This document shows, one piece after another, positions 54,222 through 62,467 of a stretch of 64,000 bases of DNA. Within the stretch, counting starts at the first letter, position 1. Each line of letters begins with the position of its first letter. The stretch is from Candidatus Poribacteria bacterium (GTDB lineage: Bacteria > Poribacteria > WGA-4E > PCPOR2b): positions 137,332-201,331 of the forward strand of contig JAPPKS010000029.1 of assembly GCA_028819845.1 (NCBI GenBank). The letters run 5' to 3'. The translations under genes and the position numbers were made by a program. The notes below the pieces were generated by a model. It was given only the letters and a program-made list of their open reading frames with translations. It was not told the origin of the DNA and searched no databases.

Positions 54222-55388
54222 TCACGCTTCCTTTATCAAAACCAGGTTATCTCGATGAATCACCTCGTCATAGTGGTGATAGCCGAGAATCTTTTTTATT
54301 TCACTGGTGTGTTTACCCATTATTTGGGAAACTTCTAACTTACTATAATTCGCAAGCCCTCTAGCAAATTCATTCCCGTTTTCATCGTAGCAGGAAAGGG
54401 TGTCGCCGTACTCAAAATCACCTTCTACGCGTCGCAAACCGGATGGGAGCAGACTTTTGTCGCGGTGGATTAGCGCGTCGCGGGCACCGTTATCGACGTA
54501 CAGCGTTCCTCTGGGCAGGCGTGAATAAGCAATCCACCTTTTACGTGCGGATATCCGCTGTTGCGGCAGAAACAGCGTGCCAATCTCCTCTCCAGCGAGA
54601 ATACGACTGACCACTGCGGGCTGGTTTCCGTTCGCAAGCACCAGAATTTCCCCAGATCCTGTCACAATTTCTGCCGCTCGCAGTTTCGTAATCATTCCGC
54701 CGGTGCCGTCACTGCTGCCCGCCCCGCCGGCAGAGCGCTGGAGCGTCTCCGTGATCGCTGGCACAACGCTGATAAACTCGGCGTTGGAATTTTTGCGGGG
54801 ATCTTGCGTGTGAAAACCGTCCTGATCCGATAGAATTATGAGCAACTCAGCCTCCGCGAGATTGGTCACTTGGGCTGACAGCGTGTCATTGTCGCCAAAC
54901 TTAATTTCTTCTACAGCAACGGAGTCGTTTTCGTTTATAATTGGGATTGCGCTAAGTTGAAGCAGGGCACCCAGGGCGTCGCTTATGTGCGTGTAGCGCT
55001 CACGGTAACTAAAGTCGTCCTGAGTCAGCAACATCATCGCTGTGATTATGCCGTGCCGTCGAAACCGTTGTTCATAGGCGCGCATCAGGTGGTATTGTCC
55101 AACCGCCGCGGCCGCCTGTAAATTCGGAATCGTTTGCGGCCGCTGCCGGAAAAGCTTTCCCGTGCCCGCGGCGATTGCCCCCGAAGACACGAGGATAATC
55201 TCTATCCCCTGCTGTTTCACCGATGCGAGATCGTCTACGAGGACATTAATGCGGCTCGGATTGAGAATGTAATTCTGAGAGATGACTCTGCTGCCAACTT
55301 TCACTACCACCCGTTTGACACGGGACAACAATTGACGCCTTTCAATCAGCGTCGCCCCCGTCGGGGCTGTATGTAAATTCGAATTCAT
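54222..55388 (-). CDS. proB: Glutamate 5-kinase with PUA domain
   Basis: A 388-aa enzyme phosphorylating glutamate as the first step of proline synthesis. The amino acid kinase domain shows V-V-V-K-V-G-S-R-V, V-S-S-G-A-I-A-A-G, I-N-E-N-D-S-V-A and L-S-D-Q-D-G, with G-T-G-G-M-I-T-K-L near residue 225. The last ~100 residues are a PUA domain. Its start overlaps the end of obgE by 47 nt, and proA follows after 14 nt, so obgE-proB-proA is a tightly packed unit. Proline feedback is a known family property. Confidence 0.96.
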   Translation of the reverse strand: MNSNLHTAPTGATLIERRQLLSRVKRVVVKVGSRVISQNYILNPSRINVLVDDLASVKQQGIEIILVSSGAIAAGTGKLFRQRPQTIPNLQAAAAVGQYHLMRAYEQRFRRHGIITAMMLLTQDDFSYRERYTHISDALGALLQLSAIPIINENDSVAVEEIKFGDNDTLSAQVTNLAEAELLIILSDQDGFHTQDPRKNSNAEFISVVPAITETLQRSAGGAGSSDGTGGMITKLRAAEIVTGSGEILVLANGNQPAVVSRILAGEEIGTLFLPQQRISARKRWIAYSRLPRGTLYVDNGARDALIHRDKSLLPSGLRRVEGDFEYGDTLSCYDENGNEFARGLANYSKLEVSQIMGKHTSEIKKILGYHHYDEVIHRDNLVLIKEA

Positions 55389-56652
55389 CTATTTTGACCG
55401 TATCTCCTGCTTGAGCGCCCGTTCTGTTAAGCGCGTTGATTACGCCCATCTTTTTGAGTTTCCGGTGAAGCAAAACAAGCGCCTGATCATTCTGCATATC
55501 CGTCATCAGTACCGCCCGGTGTGGCTCCTCGCCCCGAACAACGAAACCGTCTCCTACTTTCAAGAGTTCAAATCGCCCGTGCTGATTGGAGAAGGTCGGC
55601 AATGAAATCATATCGGATTCCGCCGCGCCGCCGCTCTCCTGCCTTTCACGGTTGCGTTCATGGATACGTTGGAGCCGTCCATACGCCGCACGAATTAACC
55701 CATCAACACCGTCCCCGGTAAGTGCTGAAATTGAAAATATCCGTCGTTTACCAAAGTAATCAATAATCTGTGGAAGATTGAACTGTACATTGGGCAAATC
55801 CGCTTTGTTGAGCGCGACTAACTGCGGCATTCGGACTAACCGCGGATTGTATAGTTCAAGCTCCTCGTTGAGTTGTTCATAGTCCTCAATTGGATCGCGA
55901 CCGTCGACGGATGCACAATCGATGACGTGGATGAGTAGTTTCGTGCGTTCGATATGCCGTAAGAAGTCGTGCCCCAACCCCGCGCCTGCGTGCGCCCCTT
56001 CGATGAGTCCGGGGATATCTGCAACCACAAAGTTTTGCGCCGCTCCGATACGCACAACCCCCAGGTTCGGCGCAAGCGTCGTAAACGGATAATTCGCGAT
56101 TTTCGGCTTCGCATCGGATACCCTTGCAAGCAGCGTCGATTTGCCGGCGTTCGGATATCCTACCAATCCAACCTCTGCAATAACTTTGACTTCCAGTTCA
56201 ACACGCCGCGCTTCGCCGGGCTCACCCTTTTCTGCGACACGCGGCGTTTGAAAGATGCTGCTCTTGAATCGCGCATTTCCCCTGCCGCCGACTCCGCCTC
56301 GCGCAACAATGACCCGTTGGCCATGCCGCTTCAAATCGGCGAAATCATCGGTCATTTCAGGATCCCGGACGACCGTGCCGACTGGAACTTTTACAACGCG
56401 GTCCTCCGCTTCCTTGCCGTGCCTGTGTTTTCCCTTGCCGTGTTGCCCATCGGGCGCCTTCTGGCGTGGTTGGTATCTGAGATCCAACAGTGTACTAAGC
56501 CCTTCTGCTGCTTCGAGAACCACACTTCCCCCGCGCCCGCCGTCGCCGCCGTTCGGTCCCCCGCGCGGCACATACTTCTCCCTGCGGAAACTAATGCATC
56601 CGTTTCCGCCGTTTCCGCCCGCGACGTGAATCGTTGCTGTGTCTACGTTCAT
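55342..56652 (-). CDS. obgE: GTPase ObgE/CgtA
   Basis: A 436-aa ribosome-associated GTPase. The glycine-rich Obg domain (G-G-N-G-G-N-G-C-I-S-F-R-R-E-K-Y) covers residues 1-160. The GTPase domain has G1 G-Y-P-N-A-G-K-S-T-L, G3 D-I-P-G-L-I-E-G and G4 N-K-A-D. The last ~80 residues fit the OCT domain. I use the ATG at 56652 (GAGG upstream), since a longer open frame adds a proline-rich non-family stretch. The linked rplU, rpmA and rng lie 6 kb away rather than adjacent. Confidence 0.96.
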   Translation of the reverse strand: MNVDTATIHVAGGNGGNGCISFRREKYVPRGGPNGGDGGRGGSVVLEAAEGLSTLLDLRYQPRQKAPDGQHGKGKHRHGKEAEDRVVKVPVGTVVRDPEMTDDFADLKRHGQRVIVARGGVGGRGNARFKSSIFQTPRVAEKGEPGEARRVELEVKVIAEVGLVGYPNAGKSTLLARVSDAKPKIANYPFTTLAPNLGVVRIGAAQNFVVADIPGLIEGAHAGAGLGHDFLRHIERTKLLIHVIDCASVDGRDPIEDYEQLNEELELYNPRLVRMPQLVALNKADLPNVQFNLPQIIDYFGKRRIFSISALTGDGVDGLIRAAYGRLQRIHERNRERQESGGAAESDMISLPTFSNQHGRFELLKVGDGFVVRGEEPHRAVLMTDMQNDQALVLLHRKLKKMGVINALNRTGAQAGDTVKIDEFEFTYSPDGGDAD

Positions 56653-56670
56653 TGCTAAAACCTCTGAAGC

Positions 56671-57038
56671 GCCCCTCTTTAGGAGAGGCATCCTTGCCTC
56701 GACCATATTATTATTGAGTCTGGGCGGAGCCGGTCTCGTCACAGTAAAATGTAGGTTGGGTTGAGCGGATAATTCCGATGTATTACCTAAGGCAATACTA
56801 CGATATGAATATCAGACGATGCGATGACAGATATTATGTAGCGTAACCCAACAATCAACTGAACGAATAGCGAAGGCGATAGTCTTCAGCGACATCAAAA
56901 CTATCGCGCTCCCTGTTCTGTCGGTTGATTGCTCAACCTAATTTACAAGAACTAAGATTGACTATCTCTCAATGAATCAAGCACATCGGCCCCTGTATGA
57001 GAGGCATCCCTGCCTCGACCATTTCTTATTGAGACTGG
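56671..57038. repeat. Two direct copies of a hairpin-bearing ~50-bp repeat
   Basis: Copy 1 (about 56671-56723) and copy 2 (about 56989-57038) share CCCCT, GAGAGGCATCC, TGCCTCGACCAT and TATTGAG-CTGG. Each contains the inverted repeat GAGGCA/TGCCTC with a 4-nt loop. They flank the inverted-repeat element described next. No coding potential. Confidence 0.75.
56752..56945. mobile_element. MITE-like element with imperfect terminal inverted repeats
   Basis: Terminal arms TAGGTTGGGTTGAGC (56752-56766) and GCTCAACCTAATTTA (56931-56945) are inverted repeats matching at 12 of 15 positions. Inside, CAATCAAC (56852-56859) pairs with GTTGATTG (56924-56931), and GCGATAGT (56876-56883) with ACTATCGC (56900-56907), separated by equal 16-nt interruptions: an ~80-bp imperfect hairpin. 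No ORF, so it would be non-autonomous. No clear target duplication was identified. Confidence 0.5.
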
Positions 57039-57257
57039 TGGCAGCGGGACTCGCCAAAGATTGCAAAATTACAGTAATTACAGTCTATAAAAAAAGCGGA
57101 CAAAAACTGCAATACCAATGTTTTGGCAGTAAGATGAATCTGTAAAACAGCTAGGAGTTACGCAGTTGAACGTCCAAAGGTTCGTAGTAGGGCGTTATAT
57201 TGCCCGTTTCTACATAAAACAACATGTCAGGTCAAGGAAGTGAACGACCTGCCGGAC

Positions 57258-57273
57258 GCGCAATAAATTGCGC
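57258..57273. repeat. Short perfect palindrome in non-coding region
   Basis: GCGCAAT-AA-ATTGCGC, perfect 7-bp arms. It lies in the roughly 840-bp gap between obgE and the VOC gene, which otherwise holds only the repeats listed. A short ORF overlapping it (57268-57519) is not credible as a gene. Confidence 0.5.
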
Positions 57274-57493
57274 TACTACAAGCTGCACTGCGTAAGTCCT
57301 AACAACATCAAAATACACAAGATATCACAGATACACCCGAAAGTCAAGCCGTTGCCATCTTCTCAATCGGAAAAGCAGTGTAAGATAGGTAGACCTTTTG
57401 ACGCATCACCATTTTGCTTGAAACTTGACGCCTGCTTTGCTATGCTATCTCATCATCGGCACATGAACTTAGCGGCTAGACAGGAGGCGTCAC

Positions 57494-57973
57494 ATTATCG
57501 GCTCGGTAAACATCCTTGATCACGTCTCAGTAACTGTAAGCGATATGGATCGGTCACTCGCGTTTTACCGAGATCTACTCGGACTCGAAGAAGTCGAGCG
57601 GCATCGGCTCGAAGGCGAAACCATCTCCGAAATGGCTGGCAAACCGGATGTGGTTATGCAGGTCGTACGGTTGCAAGCCCCCGAAACCCCTGGGGTTTTG
57701 CTCGATCTGCAGCAATACATCACTCCCCAAGGCGAAAAATCTGACGCGCAGTTGGGTGACGTTGCTCACTCGCATTTTTGTTTCGGTGTGCCGGACTTAT
57801 TCGGAACCTACACCTCGCTAAAAGCCAAAGGTGTCGAGTTCGTCTCGGAACCGGTTAATTTCGATCTCGAATGGGGTATCGTGCACGTGGTGTTCTTCAA
57901 GGATCCGGACGGATTTGTTCTCGAACTCATGGAGTATCCAATCAAAAGAAAAGCATCGACCAATCAGCCGTAG
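57494..57973 (+). CDS. VOC (glyoxalase-fold) family protein, apparent AUU start
   Basis: A 159-aa vicinal oxygen chelate protein. The first strand I-L-D-H-V-S-V-T-V-S-D-M contains the usual first metal-ligand histidine, followed by S-L-A-F-Y-R-D-L-L-G-L; later H-S-H-F-C-F-G-V-P-D and F-K-D-P-D-G-F-V-L-E-L-M-E supply the other ligands. The first in-frame ATG (57545) would delete the first strand and its histidine. Upstream, an in-frame TAG at 57470-57472 bounds the frame and no ATG, GTG or TTG lies between. An AGGAGG (57482-57487) stands 6 nt before ATT at 57494, taken as start. The SDR gene follows 14 bp later. Confidence 0.8.
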   Translation: MIGSVNILDHVSVTVSDMDRSLAFYRDLLGLEEVERHRLEGETISEMAGKPDVVMQVVRLQAPETPGVLLDLQQYITPQGEKSDAQLGDVAHSHFCFGVPDLFGTYTSLKAKGVEFVSEPVNFDLEWGIVHVVFFKDPDGFVLELMEYPIKRKASTNQP

Positions 57974-57987
57974 TGCGGAGATAACTC

Positions 57988-58785
57988 ATGCCCAAGTACG
58001 ATTTAGATGGACAAGTAGCGGTGGTGACGGGCGCCGGACGTGGGATTGGCCGCGCCATTGCACTGCGCTTCGCCGAAGAAAGTGTACGTGTAACTGCCGC
58101 CGACATCAACCATCAAAACGCACAAGGTGTCGTCCAAGACATCGAGGCGATGGGCGGTAAGGCAATGCCGCTCACAGTGGATGTGACTTGCAAAGACGAC
58201 ACTGAACAGATGGTTAGCCGGACAGTTGAACGATTCGGGCGGTTAGACATCCTGGTCAATAACGCTGGAATCGGCGTCATCGCCCCGTTATTGGACACCG
58301 GCGAGGATGCCTGGGATGCGCTCATGAACGTCAACGCCAAGGGCGTTCTCCTCTGCTCGCAAGCCGCGGCGCGGCGCATGATTGAACAGGGCAGCGGCGG
58401 CCGCATCATCAACAATGCCTCCGGCGCCGGCAAAATCGCAACCGGCAAAGATATTCCGCTTGGCGCTTACGCCGCCAGCAAGCATGCCGTGGTTGCACTG
58501 ACCAAACAGATGGGGTTGGAATTGTCTTCGCACGGGATTCTTGTCAACTGTGTGTGTGCCGGGATTGTGGACACGCCGATGTGGGATCTGATCGACCGTG
58601 AGGTGGCGGCGTTGCAAGGTGCGCCGCTAGGGTCGGTAAAGGCAAGTGCCGTCGATCGAATACCGCTTGGTCGCATCGAAAAGCCGGAGGATGTCGCCAA
58701 CATGGTCGCCTTCCTCGCCTCCTCCGATGCCAGCTACATTACCGCGCAAGCCTTAAACGTGTGCGGCGGCATGCTACCCTATTAA
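57988..58785 (+). CDS. Short-chain dehydrogenase/reductase (SDR) family oxidoreductase
   Basis: A 265-aa classical SDR. The cofactor motif T-G-A-G-R-G-I-G is at residues 13-20, N-N-A-G near residue 91, the catalytic serine region N-N-A-S-G-A-G near residue 152, and Y-A-A-S-K near residue 167. The closing N-V-C-G-G-M is typical. Aspartate in A-A-D-I-N after the second strand suggests NAD preference. It follows the VOC gene by 14 bp and probably shares its transcript. Substrate unknown. Confidence 0.93.
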   Translation: MPKYDLDGQVAVVTGAGRGIGRAIALRFAEESVRVTAADINHQNAQGVVQDIEAMGGKAMPLTVDVTCKDDTEQMVSRTVERFGRLDILVNNAGIGVIAPLLDTGEDAWDALMNVNAKGVLLCSQAAARRMIEQGSGGRIINNASGAGKIATGKDIPLGAYAASKHAVVALTKQMGLELSSHGILVNCVCAGIVDTPMWDLIDREVAALQGAPLGSVKASAVDRIPLGRIEKPEDVANMVAFLASSDASYITAQALNVCGGMLPY

Positions 58786-58831
58786 ATCATATTGTAACTG
58801 CCACGCAGAACAAGACTACCTACATGAGAAG

Positions 58832-59662
58832 TTAGGAATCCACTTCGTCTATCCTTAATCGATAGTGGCTTTTGGAGGCACGAGCTTGCTGGATACGTAA
58901 ATGCCCAAACTCGGCATCATCCCGTCGTAAGGTCAAGATTTTGTCTTTCAAATTTTCCAACCTGCGACATCCAAGGACTACCCCCATTATGCACTTGGGA
59001 GGCAACCGGAAGAGACTCACAGACGGAGAATTGGGCTTATCTATTCGCTTGTCAGCATCGCGACGGAACTTTGGATGCCGCACTCCTTCTCATGTTCCCA
59101 GTGAGATCCCTTAATGAAAAAGAGCTCTAGCCCGGACACTTCTTCAATTGTTGTGCGAGGACGATTCGAACTACATTGAACTCGCGCCGGTGCTGCAAAC
59201 CCTCGAATTGAATCGTTACCCTTGAAGAAATCGTGGGAACCGTCAAGCATAAGGGCAAAACCGGTGTGTTCTTCTGCATAGTGCCCCACACTAGGAGATT
59301 GCCCGGCGTAACCGAAATCGATAGGATACCAACACCGTCGCACAGTTTATACGTTCTGTTCCGTGAGTAAGTGAAAGGATTCGGCAAATCGGCATCCTTG
59401 TGCAATTGTTCTGCGTAAACTGGATCTCCTTCAATATCTGCAAAGACGCTCGCAAATCCCTCCCTTGTGGCGATCGCTTCAATATTGGGTCGAGCTTCAA
59501 AGGGAACATTCATCGAGTAGGGCTGCGTGAATCGGATTTGGCGTTTCTGAAGAATATCGATTCGATCTGCGGAAACATGTTTGTAGAAACCACAAGCGTT
59601 GCACCGCAGTCGTCAACAATTCCCTGATGTTTTTTGGCTTTCAATGTCTCGTTTAGTGACAT
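58832..59662 (-). pseudogene. Frameshifted DUF2971-domain gene
   Basis: Three minus-strand frames must be joined to read one protein. The middle frame gives G-F-Y-K-H-V-S-A-D-R-I-D-I-L and I-R-F-T-Q-P-Y-S-M-N-V-P-F-E, matching the DUF2971 N-terminal pattern. One base appears lost near 59285, after L-V-W-G, restoring H-Y-A-E-E-H-T-G-F. Another is lost near 59087, where E-K-E-W-R would be expected, restoring P-P-K-C-I-M-G-V-V-L-G. A third shift lies near the N-terminus (about 59600). The stop of the protease gene overlaps its first ATG. Function of DUF2971 is unknown; homologs are often accessory genes. Confidence 0.75.
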
Positions 59663-60777
59663 CATTCCACAATCTCAAAATCAAGAATTCTGAACTCCAC
59701 CCCCGTTTCTGTAATGATTCCCTGCTCGTATGGCCCACCTAAGTCATTTGTCGCTTGATACCGGGTCGACATTTTTTTGACACTCTCGTCGCTCACCTGA
59801 CGCTTTATCCGTTTTGCCAACCCCGCAGGTATCAGCCCCGGAAATTCCACAACATCTACATCAATTGGGTCACCGTACTCATCGTAGAAAATCACGAGAT
59901 AATAGACATTTTTCACAGCTTCACGTAGTCGGTTTCGCAGCGAAAATGAGTACCAGTTACCAGCGATTCCGTAAATTATACCTTTATACCCTTTTTTCAA
60001 ACTCCACGTAAATTTGCCAGCCGTCACCCCTTCCACACTTCGCCCCCCGAGATCAGCGAGTATTGAGCGTTTCGATTGAGTATGTTTCGCCCTCGACAAC
60101 GGTTTCGCTGCACCCACCCGCGCAACAAGCGCCCTGAGATAGTACGACGGGATGGCGAAATTGAGATTCTGTCCACGCCGGAAGGTTGCTACCGACACGC
60201 CAATCACCTTACCTTTGCTGTTTAACACGGGCCCGCCGCTGCTGCCCGGTGAAATCGGAGCCGTTAGTTGAAGTATTTTGTCTGCACCGACTCTTCGGAC
60301 GCTGCTGATTATGCCCTGGGAAAACGTGTCTTCGAGACCATGCGGGTTGCCAACTGCATAAACTGTCTCTCCCACCTGAACGGCATCGCTGTCACCGAAG
60401 GAAAGCGATTTCGTGCCCAACGCCGAGACTCTCAAAATAACCCAGTCTCGTTTAGCGTCAATCGCGGTGATGCCTACGATGTCGTGTTTGGTCTGCTGAC
60501 CGACGAGTTTAGCATAGCCTCTTGCTGCATCTTCGACGACGTGGAGGTTAGTTGCGATTTGGTTCGGCCGAACGAAGAATCCGCTGCCCAATCCGACCGG
60601 CTGTCCGTTAGCATCCTCCATAACCAAGAGCACTGTTGAACCGAAGGCGTTTTGGGCAATTTGTTGGGCGGTCTGCGCATTTGCTGCAGATATTCCGCAG
60701 CGAAGGAAAAGTGCTAACACTATGATGCGTAAACACAGTGCACGACCCGACAATAACGCTTTTATCTTATGCTCCAT
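59662..60777 (-). CDS. Trypsin-like serine protease (DegP/HtrA-like, S1C type), secreted
   Basis: A 371-aa protein with a signal peptide (basic start, hydrophobic I-I-V-L-A-L-F-L, cleavage after A-N-A). The catalytic triad is visible: histidine in T-N-L-H-V-V-E, aspartate in K-R-D-W-V-I-L, serine in S-P-G-S-S-G-G-P-V. The C-terminal ~140 residues are not an obvious PDZ domain; they look strand-rich. The ATG at 60777 has GGGAGG upstream, and the longer open frame adds a non-signal stretch. It likely acts in the periplasm in protein quality control or processing. Confidence 0.9.
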   Translation of the reverse strand: MEHKIKALLSGRALCLRIIVLALFLRCGISAANAQTAQQIAQNAFGSTVLLVMEDANGQPVGLGSGFFVRPNQIATNLHVVEDAARGYAKLVGQQTKHDIVGITAIDAKRDWVILRVSALGTKSLSFGDSDAVQVGETVYAVGNPHGLEDTFSQGIISSVRRVGADKILQLTAPISPGSSGGPVLNSKGKVIGVSVATFRRGQNLNFAIPSYYLRALVARVGAAKPLSRAKHTQSKRSILADLGGRSVEGVTAGKFTWSLKKGYKGIIYGIAGNWYSFSLRNRLREAVKNVYYLVIFYDEYGDPIDVDVVEFPGLIPAGLAKRIKRQVSDESVKKMSTRYQATNDLGGPYEQGIITETGVEFRILDFEIVE

Positions 60778-61074
60778 AATGTTGCCCTCCCAGTGTTTAT
60801 TGTCGATGCTTTCCCACCCATAGACCAAAAAATGTGAGAAAAATGTATTGGCCAAAGAAATTGCATATACTGACGACTTTTTTCGCTTGGTCTAGCTTAC
60901 CACATTTGCAATTTTTGTGAATTGCGAAGTTGATGCAACCCTGTCTGTGTTCTTTGATGACTGCCTTCGTGATTCCAATGAGTGAATAAACATTATTCTA
61001 CGCCGTTTTAAAATCGCCGCACTAAGTAGGGAATGGTTGTGATTTGATTACGGCTGATTACAAGCGACGGATGG

Positions 61075-61290
61075 TTAGTTAGTAGCAACATCAATGAACG
61101 CTACTGTTGACGATGGCAGCGGAACCACAAGACCATCTTTGCGCAGACCTTCGACGTGAAATTGAATCGCTTCGGCAATTAATCCGTGTACTTCATCCAT
61201 CGTCTCGCCTATTGCGACACAACCGGGTAGGTCTGGCACATAGGCACCGTAACTACTCGCACCTTTTTCAAAAATTACGAGGTATTGCAT
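61075..61290 (-). CDS. hicB: HicB-family antitoxin
   Basis: A 71-aa antitoxin of the HicB family: M-Q-Y-L-V-I-F-E-K start, Y-G-A-Y-V-P-D-L-P-G-C-V-A with the family core, and E-A-I-Q-F-H-V-E-G-L. It lacks a C-terminal DNA-binding domain. GGAGG precedes the ATG. It lies 13 bp after the hicA reading frame, the normal hicA-hicB order, but that toxin gene carries a stop codon, so the antitoxin may now be without a partner. Confidence 0.9.
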   Translation of the reverse strand: MQYLVIFEKGASSYGAYVPDLPGCVAIGETMDEVHGLIAEAIQFHVEGLRKDGLVVPLPSSTVAFIDVATN

Positions 61291-61303
61291 GGAATCCTCC
61301 AAG

Positions 61304-61492
61304 TTAATCTTTGAGACCGGCTTGCTTGAGAGCACTATTGAGTGTACCGGCGGGTACATCCAATCCTAATTTCCCGGCAACGGTAACAGTACCTGATTTG
61401 ATTGGATGCCGAAATTGCCGATGACTGACTCGTGTCCGTATCAAATATCAGCCATCTTTTTCAATCAACCGAATAAGGTTTTTAACCTTCAT
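61304..61492 (-). pseudogene. hicA: HicA toxin gene with in-frame TGA
   Basis: Minus-strand frame of 63 codons from the ATG at 61492 to the TAA at 61304. It reads M-K-V-K-N-L-I-R-L-I-E-K-D-G-[TGA]-Y-L-I-R-T-R-V-S-H-R-Q-F, continuing K-S-G-T-V-T-V-A-G-K to A-G-T-L-N-S-A-L-K-Q-A-G-L. This is HicA throughout, with the catalytic histidine in S-H-R-Q. The TGA (61448-61450, codon 15) replaces the tryptophan normally found in D-G-W, a single TGG to TGA change. The toxin would be truncated to 14 residues. Confidence 0.85.
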
Positions 61493-61592
61493 GATACGAG
61501 TCAACTCGAAGTGCGGAGAATCCCCACACTCTGCCTTAAGGCTTGCCTGTCGCGGTGGCGAGCGCCATCACCTACACTAATGAGTTGCGGAA

Positions 61593-61991
61593 TCACACGA
61601 ACACAGTTGGCGATACATGAAATCTAGCAGCTAAGGTTTGAAGGTGTCGCACTGTAAGCCCACGCTTGCCACTGAGGATCTCTGACACAGTCTCAGGAGA
61701 ACCAATCTCTGGCAGATCCGACGGTTCAAGTTGATGTTCTTCCATCAAAAACTGAAGCATCTCAACACCACTGCACTCTGGCATTGGATGGTGTTTTTCC
61801 TCATAAGTATGTATGACCGCACCTAAAGTGTCAAGTAGTTCGTACAAGGGGTGCTGCTCCCCATCGCCAATTTCATCAATTAGTGCGTTAAGCCGCTCCA
61901 CTGCCAGATTATATTCGTTTTCATTGCGAATTGAAAAAAGCGGTCGCACAATACGCCAATGTTCCTGAATCTCCTCGGCAATTACGCTCAT
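61593..61991 (-). CDS. higA: HigA-like antitoxin / HTH regulator
   Basis: A 132-aa protein. The N-terminal ~55 residues (I-R-N-E-N-E-Y-N-L-A-V-E-R-L-N-A-L-I-D-E) are the usual HigA lead, and the C-terminal half is an Xre-type helix-turn-helix ending G-L-T-V-R-H-L-Q-T-L-A-A-R-F-H-V-S-P. It would bind DNA and a RelE-like HigB. No higB-like frame lies on either side, so it appears orphaned. It sits next to the broken hicAB pair, a small toxin-antitoxin remnant cluster. Confidence 0.85.
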   Translation of the reverse strand: MSVIAEEIQEHWRIVRPLFSIRNENEYNLAVERLNALIDEIGDGEQHPLYELLDTLGAVIHTYEEKHHPMPECSGVEMLQFLMEEHQLEPSDLPEIGSPETVSEILSGKRGLTVRHLQTLAARFHVSPTVFV

Positions 61992-62066
61992 TGCTTACAT
62001 CTCCTACTTTTGCACGGTTTACGACACCTAAACCGGTTTCGGATAGTGCGCGCGTGAAACTACGTG

Positions 62067-62098
62067 ACCCCCTCTAGCTCCCCCTTAGCAAGAGGGAG
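62067..62098. repeat. Inverted copy of the REP-like element from 33.5 kb
   Basis: Read on the minus strand, these 32 bp match 33488-33519 at nearly every position, including the CCCTCTTGCTAAGGGGG palindrome and the trailing GAGGGGGT. It lies between higA and the rpmA terminator. Confidence 0.75.
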
Positions 62099-62140
62099 AA
62101 ACAATACGTGTGCATCTACTCTTAACTACCCCAAAATACA

Positions 62141-62170
62141 AAAAAAGCCCCGCTTGATGACGAGGCTTTG
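62141..62170 (-). terminator. Rho-independent terminator of rplU-rpmA
   Basis: On the minus strand AAAGCCTCG, an 8-nt loop, CGGGGCTTTTTTT: a GC-rich stem with one G-U pair followed by a T-run, about 30 nt after the rpmA stop. Confidence 0.85.
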
Positions 62171-62200
62171 AGTTTGGACCAATCCGATTGAAATACGCGG

Positions 62201-62467
62201 TTAGAAATCTGGGCGATCTGCGTAGACGCTGACCTTTCTGCGGTACTTGTCCTTCCGTTCGAACCAGACGTAGCCGTCAATCTTTGAGAAGAGCGTATAG
62301 TCGCTCCCAAGCCCGACGTTCGTGCCCGGATGAAGGTGCGTCCCGCGCTGCCGGACGAGGATGCTTCCTGCTGTCACGTGGTTTCCAGCGAAACGCTTCA
62401 CGCCAAGTCGTTTGCCGCAGCTATCCCGCCCATTACTTGTACTTCCGCCGCCTTTTTTATGTGCCAT
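62201..62467 (-). CDS. rpmA: 50S ribosomal protein L27
   Basis: An 88-aa ribosomal protein. It starts [16 protein letters not shown] and continues with R-L-G-V-K and Q-R-G-T-H-L-H-P-G, the L27 signature region; the N-terminal tail reaches the peptidyl-transferase centre. Its start overlaps the last 11 nt of rplU, indicating coupled translation. A terminator follows. Confidence 0.98.
   Translation of the reverse strand: MAHKKGGGSTSNGRDSCGKRLGVKRFAGNHVTAGSILVRQRGTHLHPGTNVGLGSDYTLFSKIDGYVWFERKDKYRRKVSVYADRPDF

Noticed and set aside
57268-57519. 83-codon plus-strand ORF upstream of the VOC gene
   Set aside because: No SD, no family features, overlaps a perfect palindrome and the true SD of the VOC gene.
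21735-61492. Genetic code with TGA as tryptophan, suggested by TGA inside two genes
   Set aside because: Most genes in the window end at TGA without readthrough similarity, and only hicA has TGA at a Trp position. The peroxiredoxin TGA is at a Cys/Sec position.
61497-61570. Possible IS200/IS605 right-end remnant (GTGCGGAGAATCCCCACAC hairpin)
   Set aside because: Resembles such ends only in a short stretch; no tnpA/tnpB fragment or second end seen.
62041-62140. Second tandem palindromic array near higA
   Set aside because: Only one copy of the element is present here, not an array.
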